Source: Psychrosphaera ytuae (GTDB lineage Bacteria > Pseudomonadota > Gammaproteobacteria > Enterobacterales > Alteromonadaceae). Taken from it: a stretch of 64,000 nt of DNA. A program made the translations under genes and the position numbers. Every line of letters starts with the position of its first letter. Within the stretch, counting starts at the first letter, position 1. Below the pieces are notes generated by a model, which was given only the letters and a program-made list of their open reading frames with translations, had not been told where the DNA came from and ran no database searches. The stretch is taken from the NCBI RefSeq assembly GCF_017638545.1, contig NZ_CP072110.1, positions 248,001 to 312,000 on the forward strand, written 5' to 3'. Shown piece after piece: positions 1 through 8,442 of this stretch.

Positions 1-2
1 GT

Positions 3-950
3 GATATTAAACTAATCATCAATAATGCCAGTGATGCGTTTTGTCGATGGGATATGTTACAAACGTTGTGGCAAATGGTCGCTAAAGAGGGTAAAGCAGA
101 TGGTGAAGCTGGCCGTACGTTGGTCAACTGTTTAATTGATATTGTCTTAAAACAAGAGTTAGATCCAGCCATTCGCGCTGAGCTACTGACTATTCCTTCA
201 TTCCAAAGTCTTGCTGAAGCTTTTGATGAAATTAACGTAGACGCTATCTTAAAGACAAGAACATTAATTCCAAGTCTAGTAACAGAACAGACTCAACAGG
301 CAATTAGAAATGAACTTGCTGAAATGGGGCCTGTAAATAATGATTACAACAAAGAAAATGTTGCCCAACGTTCGTTGAAAGCAAGCTTATTAAACCTCCT
401 ATCTTTTAGCGATGGTGAAGAAGTTAAGAGTATTTTGAGAAGTGTGTATGACAATGCTCCGAATATGACAGAGCGAGTAAGCGCACTAAACGCGTCATTA
501 AATTTAGGTGACGCTTTGGTTCAAGATTTATTGAACCAAATGCACAAGAGCTTTAGCCAACAGCCATTAGTGTTTGATAAAATTTGTCAAATAGCTGCAT
601 CGTACAATGGTGACGAGGTTTATCAAATGATGGAGTATTGGGCGTCTCAAGAAGAATTTGATCCATCTAATCCTAATCGAATCCGATCTTTGTACGGTGC
701 ATTTGTGATGAGAAATCCAGCACAGTTCCACGCATTGTCGGGTAAGGGATATTTGTTTTTAGAGAGACTATTAACCGATGTAGACGCCAAAAATCCACAA
801 TTAGCGGCCCGTCTAATCGATCCTTTACTGAGTTATCAACGATATGATGAGCAAAGGGTAGCGCTTATGAAAGGCGTGTTGCTGAGACTTTCAAGTACGG
901 AGCTATCAAAAGATTTATACGAAAAAGTGCATTCTGCACTGGCAAATTAA
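3..950 (+). CDS. pepN: Aminopeptidase N, C-terminal part (gene begins before the window)
   Basis: The frame is open from the first bases of the window and runs for 315 residues to a TAA stop. An internal Met lies at base 54, but the residues before it (ending in Phe-Cys-Arg-Trp-Asp) continue the protein, so the true start is upstream. The alpha-helical repeat character and the closing segment resemble the C-terminal DUF3458-type domain of PepN, an M1-family zinc metallopeptidase of the cytoplasm that trims N-terminal amino acids from peptides. The zinc-binding HExxH region lies outside the window. The DUF2835 gene that follows is a usual neighbour of pepN in marine gammaproteobacteria. Confidence 0.85.
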   Translation, partial: DIKLIINNASDAFCRWDMLQTLWQMVAKEGKADGEAGRTLVNCLIDIVLKQELDPAIRAELLTIPSFQSLAEAFDEINVDAILKTRTLIPSLVTEQTQQAIRNELAEMGPVNNDYNKENVAQRSLKASLLNLLSFSDGEEVKSILRSVYDNAPNMTERVSALNASLNLGDALVQDLLNQMHKSFSQQPLVFDKICQIAASYNGDEVYQMMEYWASQEEFDPSNPNRIRSLYGAFVMRNPAQFHALSGKGYLFLERLLTDVDAKNPQLAARLIDPLLSYQRYDEQRVALMKGVLLRLSSTELSKDLYEKVHSALAN

Positions 951-962
951 TGGAATAAGGTC

Positions 963-1187
963 GTGGGCTACAAAGTATTTCGTTTTGCGATCAATTTGTC
1001 TGCGCGTGAGTGCCAAGAGTATTATCAAGGTCATTATACTTCGTTAAAAGTAATGTCAGATGTTGGAAAAACAGTAATGTTTCCAGCAAGGCATATAAGG
1101 CCGTTTATGACAAACTCGGGCGTTCGTGGAATTTTTAAGCTGTATCTTGATGAGCAGAACAAATTTATAAAATTAGAAAAACAGTAA
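963..1187 (+). CDS. DUF2835 family small protein
   Basis: This 74-residue protein starts at a GTG, with GGAA and AAGG just upstream and only 12 bases after the pepN stop, so it is probably co-transcribed with pepN. It matches the DUF2835 family as I remember it: a small basic cytoplasmic protein with a YYQGHYTSLKV-type core (about residues 20-30) and a C-terminal segment rich in Lys and aromatic residues. No catalytic motif, signal peptide or membrane segment is visible. The function of the family is not known to me. Confidence 0.75.
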   Translation: MGYKVFRFAINLSARECQEYYQGHYTSLKVMSDVGKTVMFPARHIRPFMTNSGVRGIFKLYLDEQNKFIKLEKQ

Positions 1188-1226
1188 TAAAAAAGTAATG
1201 GAAGTAACAATTTTAGTTGAGAGTAA

Positions 1227-1256
1227 TTGCACTTAGGTCTTGCGTGCCATTATAAA
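1227..1256 (+). promoter_or_regulatory. Candidate sigma-70 promoter of the DUF1302-DUF1329 unit
   Basis: TTGCAC (1227-1232) and TATAAA (1251-1256) are 18 bases apart and would start a transcript near 1263, giving a leader of about 90 bases before the DUF1302 gene. The match is by eye only. Confidence 0.4.
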
Positions 1257-1280
1257 TGGTGTAATTATTAGATTAATTCT

Positions 1281-1295
1281 GCTCATCCGATGAGC
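1281..1295 (+). other. Perfect short hairpin in the DUF1302 leader
   Basis: GCTCAT-CCG-ATGAGC forms a perfect 6-bp stem with a 3-base loop in the predicted 5' leader, 56 bases before the start codon. It has no T-tract, so it is not a terminator. It could stabilise the mRNA or be chance. Confidence 0.3.
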
Positions 1296-1351
1296 TTAAT
1301 TTCCTCAAATAAAATAAAAAAATTAAACCTAAGGGGACAGGGGAGAAACAT

Positions 1352-3427
1352 ATGAGTAAAGGGGAACGTAAAATTGCGCTCAAGCCTTTAGCACTTAGTG
1401 TGGCTAGTGCTTTATTGGCAATGGGAGCAGTCGGGGCGAATGCCGCTAGCTTTAAAGTAGGGAATTTTGATGTCACATTCGACTCGACGTTTTCTGCAGG
1501 TGCAGCGTACCGTATTGAAGACCGCGATTTTAATAAACACATTGGTAAGTCAAATAACCAATTATTTGACTGGGCTGGTTACAAAGGTTATGCACCTTTA
1601 TATGCAAATACCGATGTTTGGGCGCAACAGGGTTCATACTCAACAAACGGTGATTTAAGTAACCTGAACTACGATTCAGGTGAAGCTTTTTCTGAAGTTT
1701 TAAAAGGCTTTCATGAATTAAATGTTCGCGGTGACAACTACGGTGCCGTAGTTAGCTTCATGTACTACAAAGATTTTGCTGCTGAAGGTATCGGTCACAA
1801 AAACCCGGTAACAGGCAAATCTTACGATGTTTGTCGTGATGAAGAAGCCAAAGAATTAGTTTGTGAAGACTTTCGTGTTTTAGACGCATATTTATATGCT
1901 GACTTCGATTTTAACGACGGTGCAAACCCAGTATCTATTCGTGTTGGTGAGCAAGTTTTATCTTGGGGTGAGAGTACACTAATTCCTCACGGTATCAACG
2001 TAAGCCCTGTTGATATTGCGCGTTTACGTGCACCTGGCGCAGACTTAAAAGAAGCGTTTATTCCGGTTGGTATGGTATGGGCGAACGTGGGTCTAAGTGA
2101 AGCATTCTCATTAGAAGCGTTTTATCAATACGAATGGCAAGAAACGTATCTTCCGGCTCCAGGGTCTTACTTTTCAAGTAATGACTTCGCTGGTGAAGGT
2201 GGTCAACACAACAACATCCAACTTAACTTTGCATCAAACCCAGATTTAGATCGCGATGGTTTGATGGCAGGCCTAAATGAAATCGGCACAATGCTTGGCG
2301 GCGGAATGGTCGACCAAACTACAGCTGCCAACATGTATCTAAGTTACGCAACTAAGTTTGCGATTCGCAATAATGAAGGCGATCAGTTTGCAAGTGACAG
2401 CGGCCAGTACGGTTTAAAACTAGGTTGGTTTGCGGAAGATCTTAACTACACTGAGTTTGGTTTTTACTACATCAACTATCACAGCCGTCGTCCGTTGATT
2501 TCTGGTGTTGCGTCAGACTTCAGTCAAGCAGCAATTGGTGCGGACTTACAAAACATCGCGTTGTCACAAGCAAACGGTGGTTTGTCGGTTGAACAGTTCA
2601 ATAACTTAAATGCATTTACTAAAGGTATCATCGTATTCCCTGAAGACATCAAGCTATACGGCTTCAGCTTCAATACGACAATTGGTACTACCGCGGTTTC
2701 TGGTGAGATCTCTTACCGTCAAGACGAACCGTTCCAAATCGATGACGCTGAGTTATTGTTTGCTGCAATGCCACAACAGTTAGCTAATGCTGGTATTCGT
2801 GGCGAATTAGACGGCTTATCTCAATACGGCCGTACTCAAGTAGAAGGTTGTGATATTCAATCTCCTGAGTTAGGTCAAACTGCAGATGGTTTCTGTCGTT
2901 TTGATACATTACAAGCACAGGCAACGGCTATTCACTCGTTCGGTCCAAGTTTTGGTATGGATAACTTCAATGCTGTATTTGAAGTAGGTTACATCCAAGT
3001 TAAAGACTTGCCAGACCCAGAAGTACTAGCATTCAATGCGCCAGGTACAGCACGTAGTATCCAAGGTTACGACGACGTTGCGGCAGGTGTATTAAACGGA
3101 GTTCAAAACGGTGTTGCTGATCAAGTATTCCCAACTGAAGATGCGTGGGGCTACCGCTTGATTTTAGCCGGTGAAATTAACCGTGTAATGGGTTCATTTA
3201 ACGTTAAACCACGTTTTACGTTCTCTCACGATGTTGATGGTGTTACACCTGACCCATTGTATTTGTTCATTGAAGACAAAAAGTCAGCTAGCTTAGCGGT
3301 AGAAGTAGATTATCAAAGCAGCTTCTCTTTTGGTTTCTCGTATAACACTTTCTATGGCGGTGTAAACAATTCAAACACCCAAGAAGATCGTGATTATGTG
3401 TCTTTCAATGTTAAGTATTCGCTGTAA
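1352..3427 (+). CDS. DUF1302 family outer-membrane protein
   Basis: This is a 691-residue exported protein. The ATG is preceded by a purine-rich site (AGGGGAGAA). A signal peptide covers residues 1-31 (basic start, Ala/Leu core, ANA cut site). The mature part is Gly/Asn/Tyr-rich with alternating polar and aromatic residues and ends in a beta-strand closing in Ser-Leu after a Tyr-rich stretch, as expected of a beta-barrel. The sequence resembles DUF1302 proteins, for example in the GEQVLSWGES and DYNxxxF-like segments. It is followed, 10 bases on, by a DUF1329 gene and then by YCF48 and RND genes, the usual partners. I infer it is the outer-membrane component of an envelope transport route; the substrate is unknown. 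Confidence 0.8.
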   Translation: MSKGERKIALKPLALSVASALLAMGAVGANAASFKVGNFDVTFDSTFSAGAAYRIEDRDFNKHIGKSNNQLFDWAGYKGYAPLYANTDVWAQQGSYSTNGDLSNLNYDSGEAFSEVLKGFHELNVRGDNYGAVVSFMYYKDFAAEGIGHKNPVTGKSYDVCRDEEAKELVCEDFRVLDAYLYADFDFNDGANPVSIRVGEQVLSWGESTLIPHGINVSPVDIARLRAPGADLKEAFIPVGMVWANVGLSEAFSLEAFYQYEWQETYLPAPGSYFSSNDFAGEGGQHNNIQLNFASNPDLDRDGLMAGLNEIGTMLGGGMVDQTTAANMYLSYATKFAIRNNEGDQFASDSGQYGLKLGWFAEDLNYTEFGFYYINYHSRRPLISGVASDFSQAAIGADLQNIALSQANGGLSVEQFNNLNAFTKGIIVFPEDIKLYGFSFNTTIGTTAVSGEISYRQDEPFQIDDAELLFAAMPQQLANAGIRGELDGLSQYGRTQVEGCDIQSPELGQTADGFCRFDTLQAQATAIHSFGPSFGMDNFNAVFEVGYIQVKDLPDPEVLAFNAPGTARSIQGYDDVAAGVLNGVQNGVADQVFPTEDAWGYRLILAGEINRVMGSFNVKPRFTFSHDVDGVTPDPLYLFIEDKKSASLAVEVDYQSSFSFGFSYNTFYGGVNNSNTQEDRDYVSFNVKYSL

Positions 3428-3437
3428 GGATAAAAAG

Positions 3438-4799
3438 ATGAAAAAGATTACTCTATTATCTTCAGTTGTTGCATTGGCGTTTGCCTCTGCAGCAGCTAAT
3501 GCCAAAGTTGCGCCGGCGGAAGCGGCGAAACTAGGTAAAGAGCTAACGCCATACGGTGCCGTTATGGGTGCCAATGCAGATGGTTCTATTCCGGCTTGGA
3601 AGGGCGGTATTACTGCACCTCCAGCTGGCTACACAATTGGTATGCACCACCCGGACCCGTTTTCTGGTGACAAGGTGTTATTCACAATTACTAACGCAAA
3701 CAAAGCGCAATATGCAGAGCATTTAACGCCTGGTTTGATTAAAATGTTCGAAACGTACCCTGATACATACAAAATGAACGTTTACCAAACTCGTCGTACA
3801 GCCTCGTTCCCTCAACACGTTTACGATGCAACTATTGCAAATGCATCACGTGCAGAGTTAGTGGAAGGTGGTAACGGCATTACTGGTGCTGCTATTGGTG
3901 TTCCTTTCCCTATTCCACAAAACGGTTTAGAAGCTATCTGGAACCACATTCTTCGCTATCGCGGTGAGCAAACTACTCGTAACGGTGGTCAAGCTGTTCC
4001 TACTGCTGACGGTGACTTTACCTATATCGGTTTTGATGAAGCGATTGCAATTGAATACTCTAAAAAAGGTGCGACACCTGAAGAGCTTGAAGAGAGCAAC
4101 ATTTTATTCCGCTTTAAGCAAAACGTAACTGAACCAGCTCGTCTGGCTGGTACAGCGTTATTAGTTCACGAAACAATGGACCAGGTTAAAAAGCCTCGTC
4201 AAGCTTGGACATATAACTCAGGTCAACGTCGTGTTCGTCGTGCACCAAACGTAGCATATGACGCACCGGGAACAGCATCTGATGGTCTGCGTACTACCGA
4301 TGATTTCGATATGTACAACGGCGCTCCAGATCGTTACAACTGGGAGCTTAAAGGGAAAAAAGAAGTTTATATTCCTTACAACAGCTACAAGTTACACAGT
4401 GATTCATTAAAGTATACTGACATCATCAAGCCTGGTCACATTAACAGCGACTTAGTACGTTGGGAAAAACACCGTGTTTGGGTTGTAGAAGCAACATTAA
4501 AAGATGGCATCAGCCATGTTTACAAAAAGCGTACCTTCTACATTGATGAAGACAGCTGGCAAATCCATATCGCTGATCTGTATGACAACCGTGATGAACT
4601 TTATCGCGTTGGTGTAGCATACGGTATCAACTATTATGAAGTTCCGACACACTGGAGTACATTAGATGCATATTATGATCTAAACTCAAGACGCTATATC
4701 GCGATTGGTTTAGACAATGAGCAAGAAATGTATGATTTCCAAACTGAACAAAATGCTAGCGATTTCACACCTGCGGCACTGCGTCGCGCAAATCGCTAA
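3438..4799 (+). CDS. DUF1329 family periplasmic protein
   Basis: This protein has 453 residues. I chose the ATG at 3438 because AAGGA overlaps the previous stop codon seven bases upstream and a clean signal peptide follows (residues 1-22, ANA cut site); the frame also opens further upstream inside the DUF1302 gene. The mature sequence carries DUF1329 hallmarks: an N-terminal LTPYGAxxGANADGSIPAW segment, then a TRRTASFP segment, and many Tyr/Arg/Trp-rich strands. From memory the family has a LolA/LolB-like fold, which would suit carrying a hydrophobic cargo across the periplasm; that role is inference. It is co-oriented with the DUF1302 gene and followed by a terminator-like hairpin. Confidence 0.8.
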   Translation: MKKITLLSSVVALAFASAAANAKVAPAEAAKLGKELTPYGAVMGANADGSIPAWKGGITAPPAGYTIGMHHPDPFSGDKVLFTITNANKAQYAEHLTPGLIKMFETYPDTYKMNVYQTRRTASFPQHVYDATIANASRAELVEGGNGITGAAIGVPFPIPQNGLEAIWNHILRYRGEQTTRNGGQAVPTADGDFTYIGFDEAIAIEYSKKGATPEELEESNILFRFKQNVTEPARLAGTALLVHETMDQVKKPRQAWTYNSGQRRVRRAPNVAYDAPGTASDGLRTTDDFDMYNGAPDRYNWELKGKKEVYIPYNSYKLHSDSLKYTDIIKPGHINSDLVRWEKHRVWVVEATLKDGISHVYKKRTFYIDEDSWQIHIADLYDNRDELYRVGVAYGINYYEVPTHWSTLDAYYDLNSRRYIAIGLDNEQEMYDFQTEQNASDFTPAALRRANR

Positions 4800-4807
4800 A
4801 CACTGTA

Positions 4808-4834
4808 AAAACGGTTGGCTCTGCCAACCGTTTT
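4808..4834 (+). terminator. Intrinsic terminator-like hairpin after the DUF1329 gene
   Basis: An 11-bp perfect stem (AAAACGGTTGG / CCAACCGTTTT) with a 5-base loop ends in four T. It lies between the DUF1329 and YCF48 genes, so it may reduce rather than abolish transcription into the last two genes of the unit. Confidence 0.75.
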
Positions 4835-4878
4835 CTCACTCCTCTATTCAACCTCTAAACAAAGTTACATTGAGTTAC

Positions 4879-5898
4879 ATGACAAACCTTTTGCACTTTC
4901 CGACGTTATTATTAAGCTCTATTTTGAGCCTATCCGTTGTAGCAGAGACAGGTCCTCAACCGATACCAGCTATCCAAAGTGACCTAGCTAAACAGCGCCT
5001 TTTAACCGATATCACTCTAATTAATGACAAGGTTGTCACCGTGGGCGAACGCGGTCATATTTTGATCTCTTCTGACGGTGAAACATGGCAGCAGGCAAAC
5101 GTTCCAGTAAGTGTATTATTGACTTCAGTTGCATTTGTATCTGAAACGACAGGGTATGCCGTTGGCCATGATGCTGTTATTTTAAAAACCACCGATGGTG
5201 GTCAAAATTGGACATTAGTAAATTATCAGCCTGAATTAGACCGACCATTGTTGTCTGTGTCTGGGGCGGCTGACCAAATTGTTGCAGTCGGTGCTTATGG
5301 ACTGTATTACGAAAGTAGAGACGGCGGTGAAACTTGGACAAGTCTCTTCCAAGATGAGTTATTAAGAGAAGACGACCGACTGTATTTACAAGACATTAAA
5401 GAATTTGAACCAGAAAATTACGAGCGCGAGCGCCAATACTTACTGCCACATTTTAATGATTTATTAATTAAAGGTGACACTTGGTATATGGCAGGAGAGG
5501 CTGGCTTTTTGGCAAAAAGCAGCAATCAAGGTAAAGATTGGCAGCGTCTCGAAATTGATTATTACGGCTCTTTTTTCGCAGTAGAAAAAGCAAAAAGCGA
5601 TGAGCAACAATTGATAGTTGCAGGCCTTCGAGGCAACTTGTTTGTCGAACAAGGCGAAGATTGGTCTGGTGAAATATTGCCTGGTAAAGCGACATTGAAT
5701 GATGTGTTGCTGAATAACGAACAGATGTTTTTGTTTGGCAATTCGGGCAATCTTTATATGGGTAAGGTAAACCAAGCGTTAAAACACCATATTTTTGATG
5801 ATGGTAAAGCGGTTATGTCTGGTGTTGTTTTAAAAGATAAATTAGTTTTAGCGACAGAAGCTGGCGTTAAAACGATGTTAATTTCTGAAATAAAGTAA
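4879..5898 (+). CDS. YCF48/HCF136-like beta-propeller protein, exported
   Basis: This protein has 339 residues. The frame opens upstream inside the DUF1329 gene, but the ATG at 4879 is preferred because it begins a signal peptide (residues 1-22, VVA cut site) and lies after the hairpin. The mature part has at least four Asp-box-like repeats (SSDGETW, TTDGGQNW, SRDGGETW, SSNQGKDW), each followed by hydrophobic strands, as in the YCF48/BNR propeller family related to the photosystem II assembly factor HCF136. In non-photosynthetic bacteria such proteins recur beside DUF1302, DUF1329 and RND genes; a periplasmic assembly or scaffolding role is inference. The RND gene starts 12 bases downstream. 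Confidence 0.75.
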   Translation: MTNLLHFPTLLLSSILSLSVVAETGPQPIPAIQSDLAKQRLLTDITLINDKVVTVGERGHILISSDGETWQQANVPVSVLLTSVAFVSETTGYAVGHDAVILKTTDGGQNWTLVNYQPELDRPLLSVSGAADQIVAVGAYGLYYESRDGGETWTSLFQDELLREDDRLYLQDIKEFEPENYERERQYLLPHFNDLLIKGDTWYMAGEAGFLAKSSNQGKDWQRLEIDYYGSFFAVEKAKSDEQQLIVAGLRGNLFVEQGEDWSGEILPGKATLNDVLLNNEQMFLFGNSGNLYMGKVNQALKHHIFDDGKAVMSGVVLKDKLVLATEAGVKTMLISEIK

Positions 5899-5910
5899 AA
5901 AGAGACGCAC

Positions 5911-8217
5911 ATGTTTATCCAATCTCTCGAAAATTTCTTATTTAGACAGCGTTTGTTGGTCATTGCACTTTTTGCAATTTTGACCGCAGTGCTAGGTTAT
6001 CAGGCTTCTAACATTCAGTTGGATGCCTCTTTTAACAAAAACATCCCATTAAAACACGAGTACATGCAGACATATGTGCAGTACAGTGAAGAATTTGGTG
6101 GTGCAAACACCGTTTATATTTCAGTGTGTGATCGCGACGGTGATATTTTTAATCCGCACTTCTTTGATACTTTGAAGAAAGTTCATGATCAGTTGTTCTT
6201 TATCCCAGGGGTTAACCGTACGCTTGTTAACTCCTTATATTCTCCAAGCACTCGATTTATAGAGGTTGTAGAAGATGGATTTGCTGGCGGTCCGGTTATT
6301 CCTGCTGATTTCCAAGCAGACGAGCAGGGCTTGGCACAAGTCAAACAAAACATTGAAAAAGCCGGTATCGTTGGTCGAAGTGTATCTGATGATTACTCTT
6401 GTGCAATGGTTTCGAGCCAACTGTTAGAAGTAAACCCAGAAACGGGTGAAAACCTTGATAGCATTGCGTTAGCTAATAAGTTAGAAAAAGAAATTCGCGG
6501 TCAGTTTGAAGACGATAAAATATCGATTCATATAATCGGATTCGCAAAAATGATCGGCGATGTTGCTGCGGGTGCAAAAGATGTACTCGTCTTTTTTGCG
6601 ATTGCCATTGCGATTACAAGTTTAATGGTTTGGTTTTTCTGCCGCTCGGTAATGTTAACTGTTTTGCCGATTGTCTGTTCTTTAATGGCCGTAATTTGGC
6701 AGCTGGGTATGTTAAATACGATGGGCTTCGGTTTAGACCCAATGTCGATTTTGGTGCCGTTTTTGGTATTCGCAATCGGTGTCAGTCATGGCGTGCAAAT
6801 GATCAACTCGATTGGTAAGCGCGTTCACGAGGGCATGACAGCAAAAGAAGCGAGTTGCGCAAGTTTTGTTAAATTATTGATCCCAGGTGGTATCGCATTA
6901 TTGTCAGATACTGTGGGCTTTTTAACCTTGCTCAACATTGAAATCGGAATTATCCGTGAGTTGGCAATTACAGCAAGTGTTGGTGTTGCGGTTATTATAT
7001 TTACTAACCTATTCTTAATGCCTGTATTAGCATCTTACATTGACTTTGAAAACAAGTTTAAAGCGCAACCTGAAGACTCCCATGATCATATTTGGCGAGC
7101 GATGTCGTCGTTGACAAAGCCTAAAGTCGCATCAGTGGTAATTGCTATAACGGTTGTGTTGTACGCGTTTGGTTTTGTTAAAAGCCAAGACATGAAAATA
7201 GGTGACATGCAAGCTGGTGCACCGAGCCTTCATGCTGATTCTCGCTATAATCAAGATACGTTTTTGATCACCGACAGGTATGCGATTTCAACAGATATTC
7301 TAAAAGTTATCGTCGAAACCAAAGAAAGCGGCTGTACTTATCACTCTGTGATGGACCAGATAGACCGCTTCCAATGGCGACTGGAAAATGTTGAGGGAGT
7401 GCAATCAGCCGTCAGCCTTAGCTCAGTGGCCAAAGTGGTTAACACTGGTTTTAACGAAGGTAACTTAAATTGGCGCACGCTTCCTCGCAACTCAACGTCA
7501 TTAGTTCAATCTACTGCACGTATAGAAACGAGTACGGGCCTGTTGAATAGAGACTGTAGCGTAATGCCAATTATTCTGTTTTTGGAAGATCACAAAGCAG
7601 AAACTATCGAGCGTATTGTTGACGAAGTCAAAAAAGCTCGTGAAGAGATGCAAAATGACGAAGTGACATTCCGTTTGGCTTCGGGCTCTGCGGGTGTAAT
7701 GGCTGCAACGAATGAAGCGGTAGAAGCGGCTCAAATTCCAATGTTGTGGTACGTTTATGGAGCCGTTATTGCACTTTGTTTATTAAGCTTCAGATCAGTA
7801 AAAGCAACGATATCAGTTGTTTTACCACTGTTTGTTGTTTCGACTTTAGCACAAGCGTTAATGACATCATTAGAGATTGGTTTGACTGTTTCGACATTAC
7901 CAGTAATTGCTTTAGGAGTTGGTATAGGCGTTGATTACGGTATTTACATTCTTTCTACTATGGTTGAGTCATTACGAAATGGCCACAGCTTAAGAACGTC
8001 TTATTTTAACGCTCTTAAAGAGCGCGGTAGTGCGGTGTTGTTTACTGGCTTGACTCTGGCGATTGGGGTAAGTACTTGGGTGTTCTCGGCACTTAAATTC
8101 CAAGTCGATATGGGTATATTGTTGACCTTTATGTTCTTAGTTAACATGTTAGGCGCAATTTTAGTCCTTCCTGCGCTTGCTAGCTTCCTTTGGCGCAAAC
8201 AAAATACAGCGGATTAA
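5911..8217 (+). CDS. RND superfamily exporter (MMPL type)
   Basis: This is a 768-residue inner-membrane protein with the duplicated RND layout: one N-terminal helix (about 14-32), a periplasmic domain, a helix cluster (about 222-385), a second start helix (about 405), a second periplasmic domain and a final helix cluster (about 610-760). The segments around residues 270-300 (LDPMSILVPFLVFAIGVSHG) and 665-690 (LGVGIGVDYGIYI) are the family's helix-4 regions with Asp/His-type polar residues. It lacks the length and partners of the tripartite AcrB class and resembles hopanoid, lipid or MMPL exporters. GAGA precedes the ATG. It closes the four-gene envelope unit and probably supplies its energy through proton motive force; the substrate is unknown. 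Confidence 0.85.
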   Translation: MFIQSLENFLFRQRLLVIALFAILTAVLGYQASNIQLDASFNKNIPLKHEYMQTYVQYSEEFGGANTVYISVCDRDGDIFNPHFFDTLKKVHDQLFFIPGVNRTLVNSLYSPSTRFIEVVEDGFAGGPVIPADFQADEQGLAQVKQNIEKAGIVGRSVSDDYSCAMVSSQLLEVNPETGENLDSIALANKLEKEIRGQFEDDKISIHIIGFAKMIGDVAAGAKDVLVFFAIAIAITSLMVWFFCRSVMLTVLPIVCSLMAVIWQLGMLNTMGFGLDPMSILVPFLVFAIGVSHGVQMINSIGKRVHEGMTAKEASCASFVKLLIPGGIALLSDTVGFLTLLNIEIGIIRELAITASVGVAVIIFTNLFLMPVLASYIDFENKFKAQPEDSHDHIWRAMSSLTKPKVASVVIAITVVLYAFGFVKSQDMKIGDMQAGAPSLHADSRYNQDTFLITDRYAISTDILKVIVETKESGCTYHSVMDQIDRFQWRLENVEGVQSAVSLSSVAKVVNTGFNEGNLNWRTLPRNSTSLVQSTARIETSTGLLNRDCSVMPIILFLEDHKAETIERIVDEVKKAREEMQNDEVTFRLASGSAGVMAATNEAVEAAQIPMLWYVYGAVIALCLLSFRSVKATISVVLPLFVVSTLAQALMTSLEIGLTVSTLPVIALGVGIGVDYGIYILSTMVESLRNGHSLRTSYFNALKERGSAVLFTGLTLAIGVSTWVFSALKFQVDMGILLTFMFLVNMLGAILVLPALASFLWRKQNTAD

Positions 8218-8253
8218 AAAATAATTTATCTAGCTGATATTGCATAAATAATT

Positions 8254-8280
8254 AAAAAAGCGACGTTTTGTCGCTTTTTT
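8254..8280 (+). terminator. Intrinsic terminator after the RND gene
   Basis: An 11-bp perfect stem (AAAAAAGCGAC / GTCGCTTTTTT) with loop GTTTT ends in six T. It closes the envelope unit. Confidence 0.85.
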
Positions 8281-8442
8281 ATTTATTGGTGCTGCATATC
8301 TTGTTATTCAACAGATCCGAACAGTGATCCTAATGCGAACACATTGAAAAATTTCGTTTTAATTAACGCTAGATTAGGGCTACACTTGTTGGGTAAAAAA
8401 ATATAACAAATATCAGCATTTAATAGTTATAAGGAAACTGTA

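Noticed and set aside
1273..1542. 89-codon open frame antisense to the DUF1302 leader and signal peptide
   Set aside because: It covers the promoter-leader region and the Ala-rich signal peptide of the real gene, with no ribosome-binding site.
4717..4878. Possible N-terminal extension of the YCF48-like protein into the DUF1329 gene
   Set aside because: The extension would run through the terminator hairpin and place residues before a clear signal peptide, so the ATG at 4879 is preferred.
8281..8442. Promoter search before gdhB
   Set aside because: TTGAAA and TAGATT are 20 bases apart and TTGTTG and TATAAC only 10, so neither pair is acceptable as a sigma-70 promoter.
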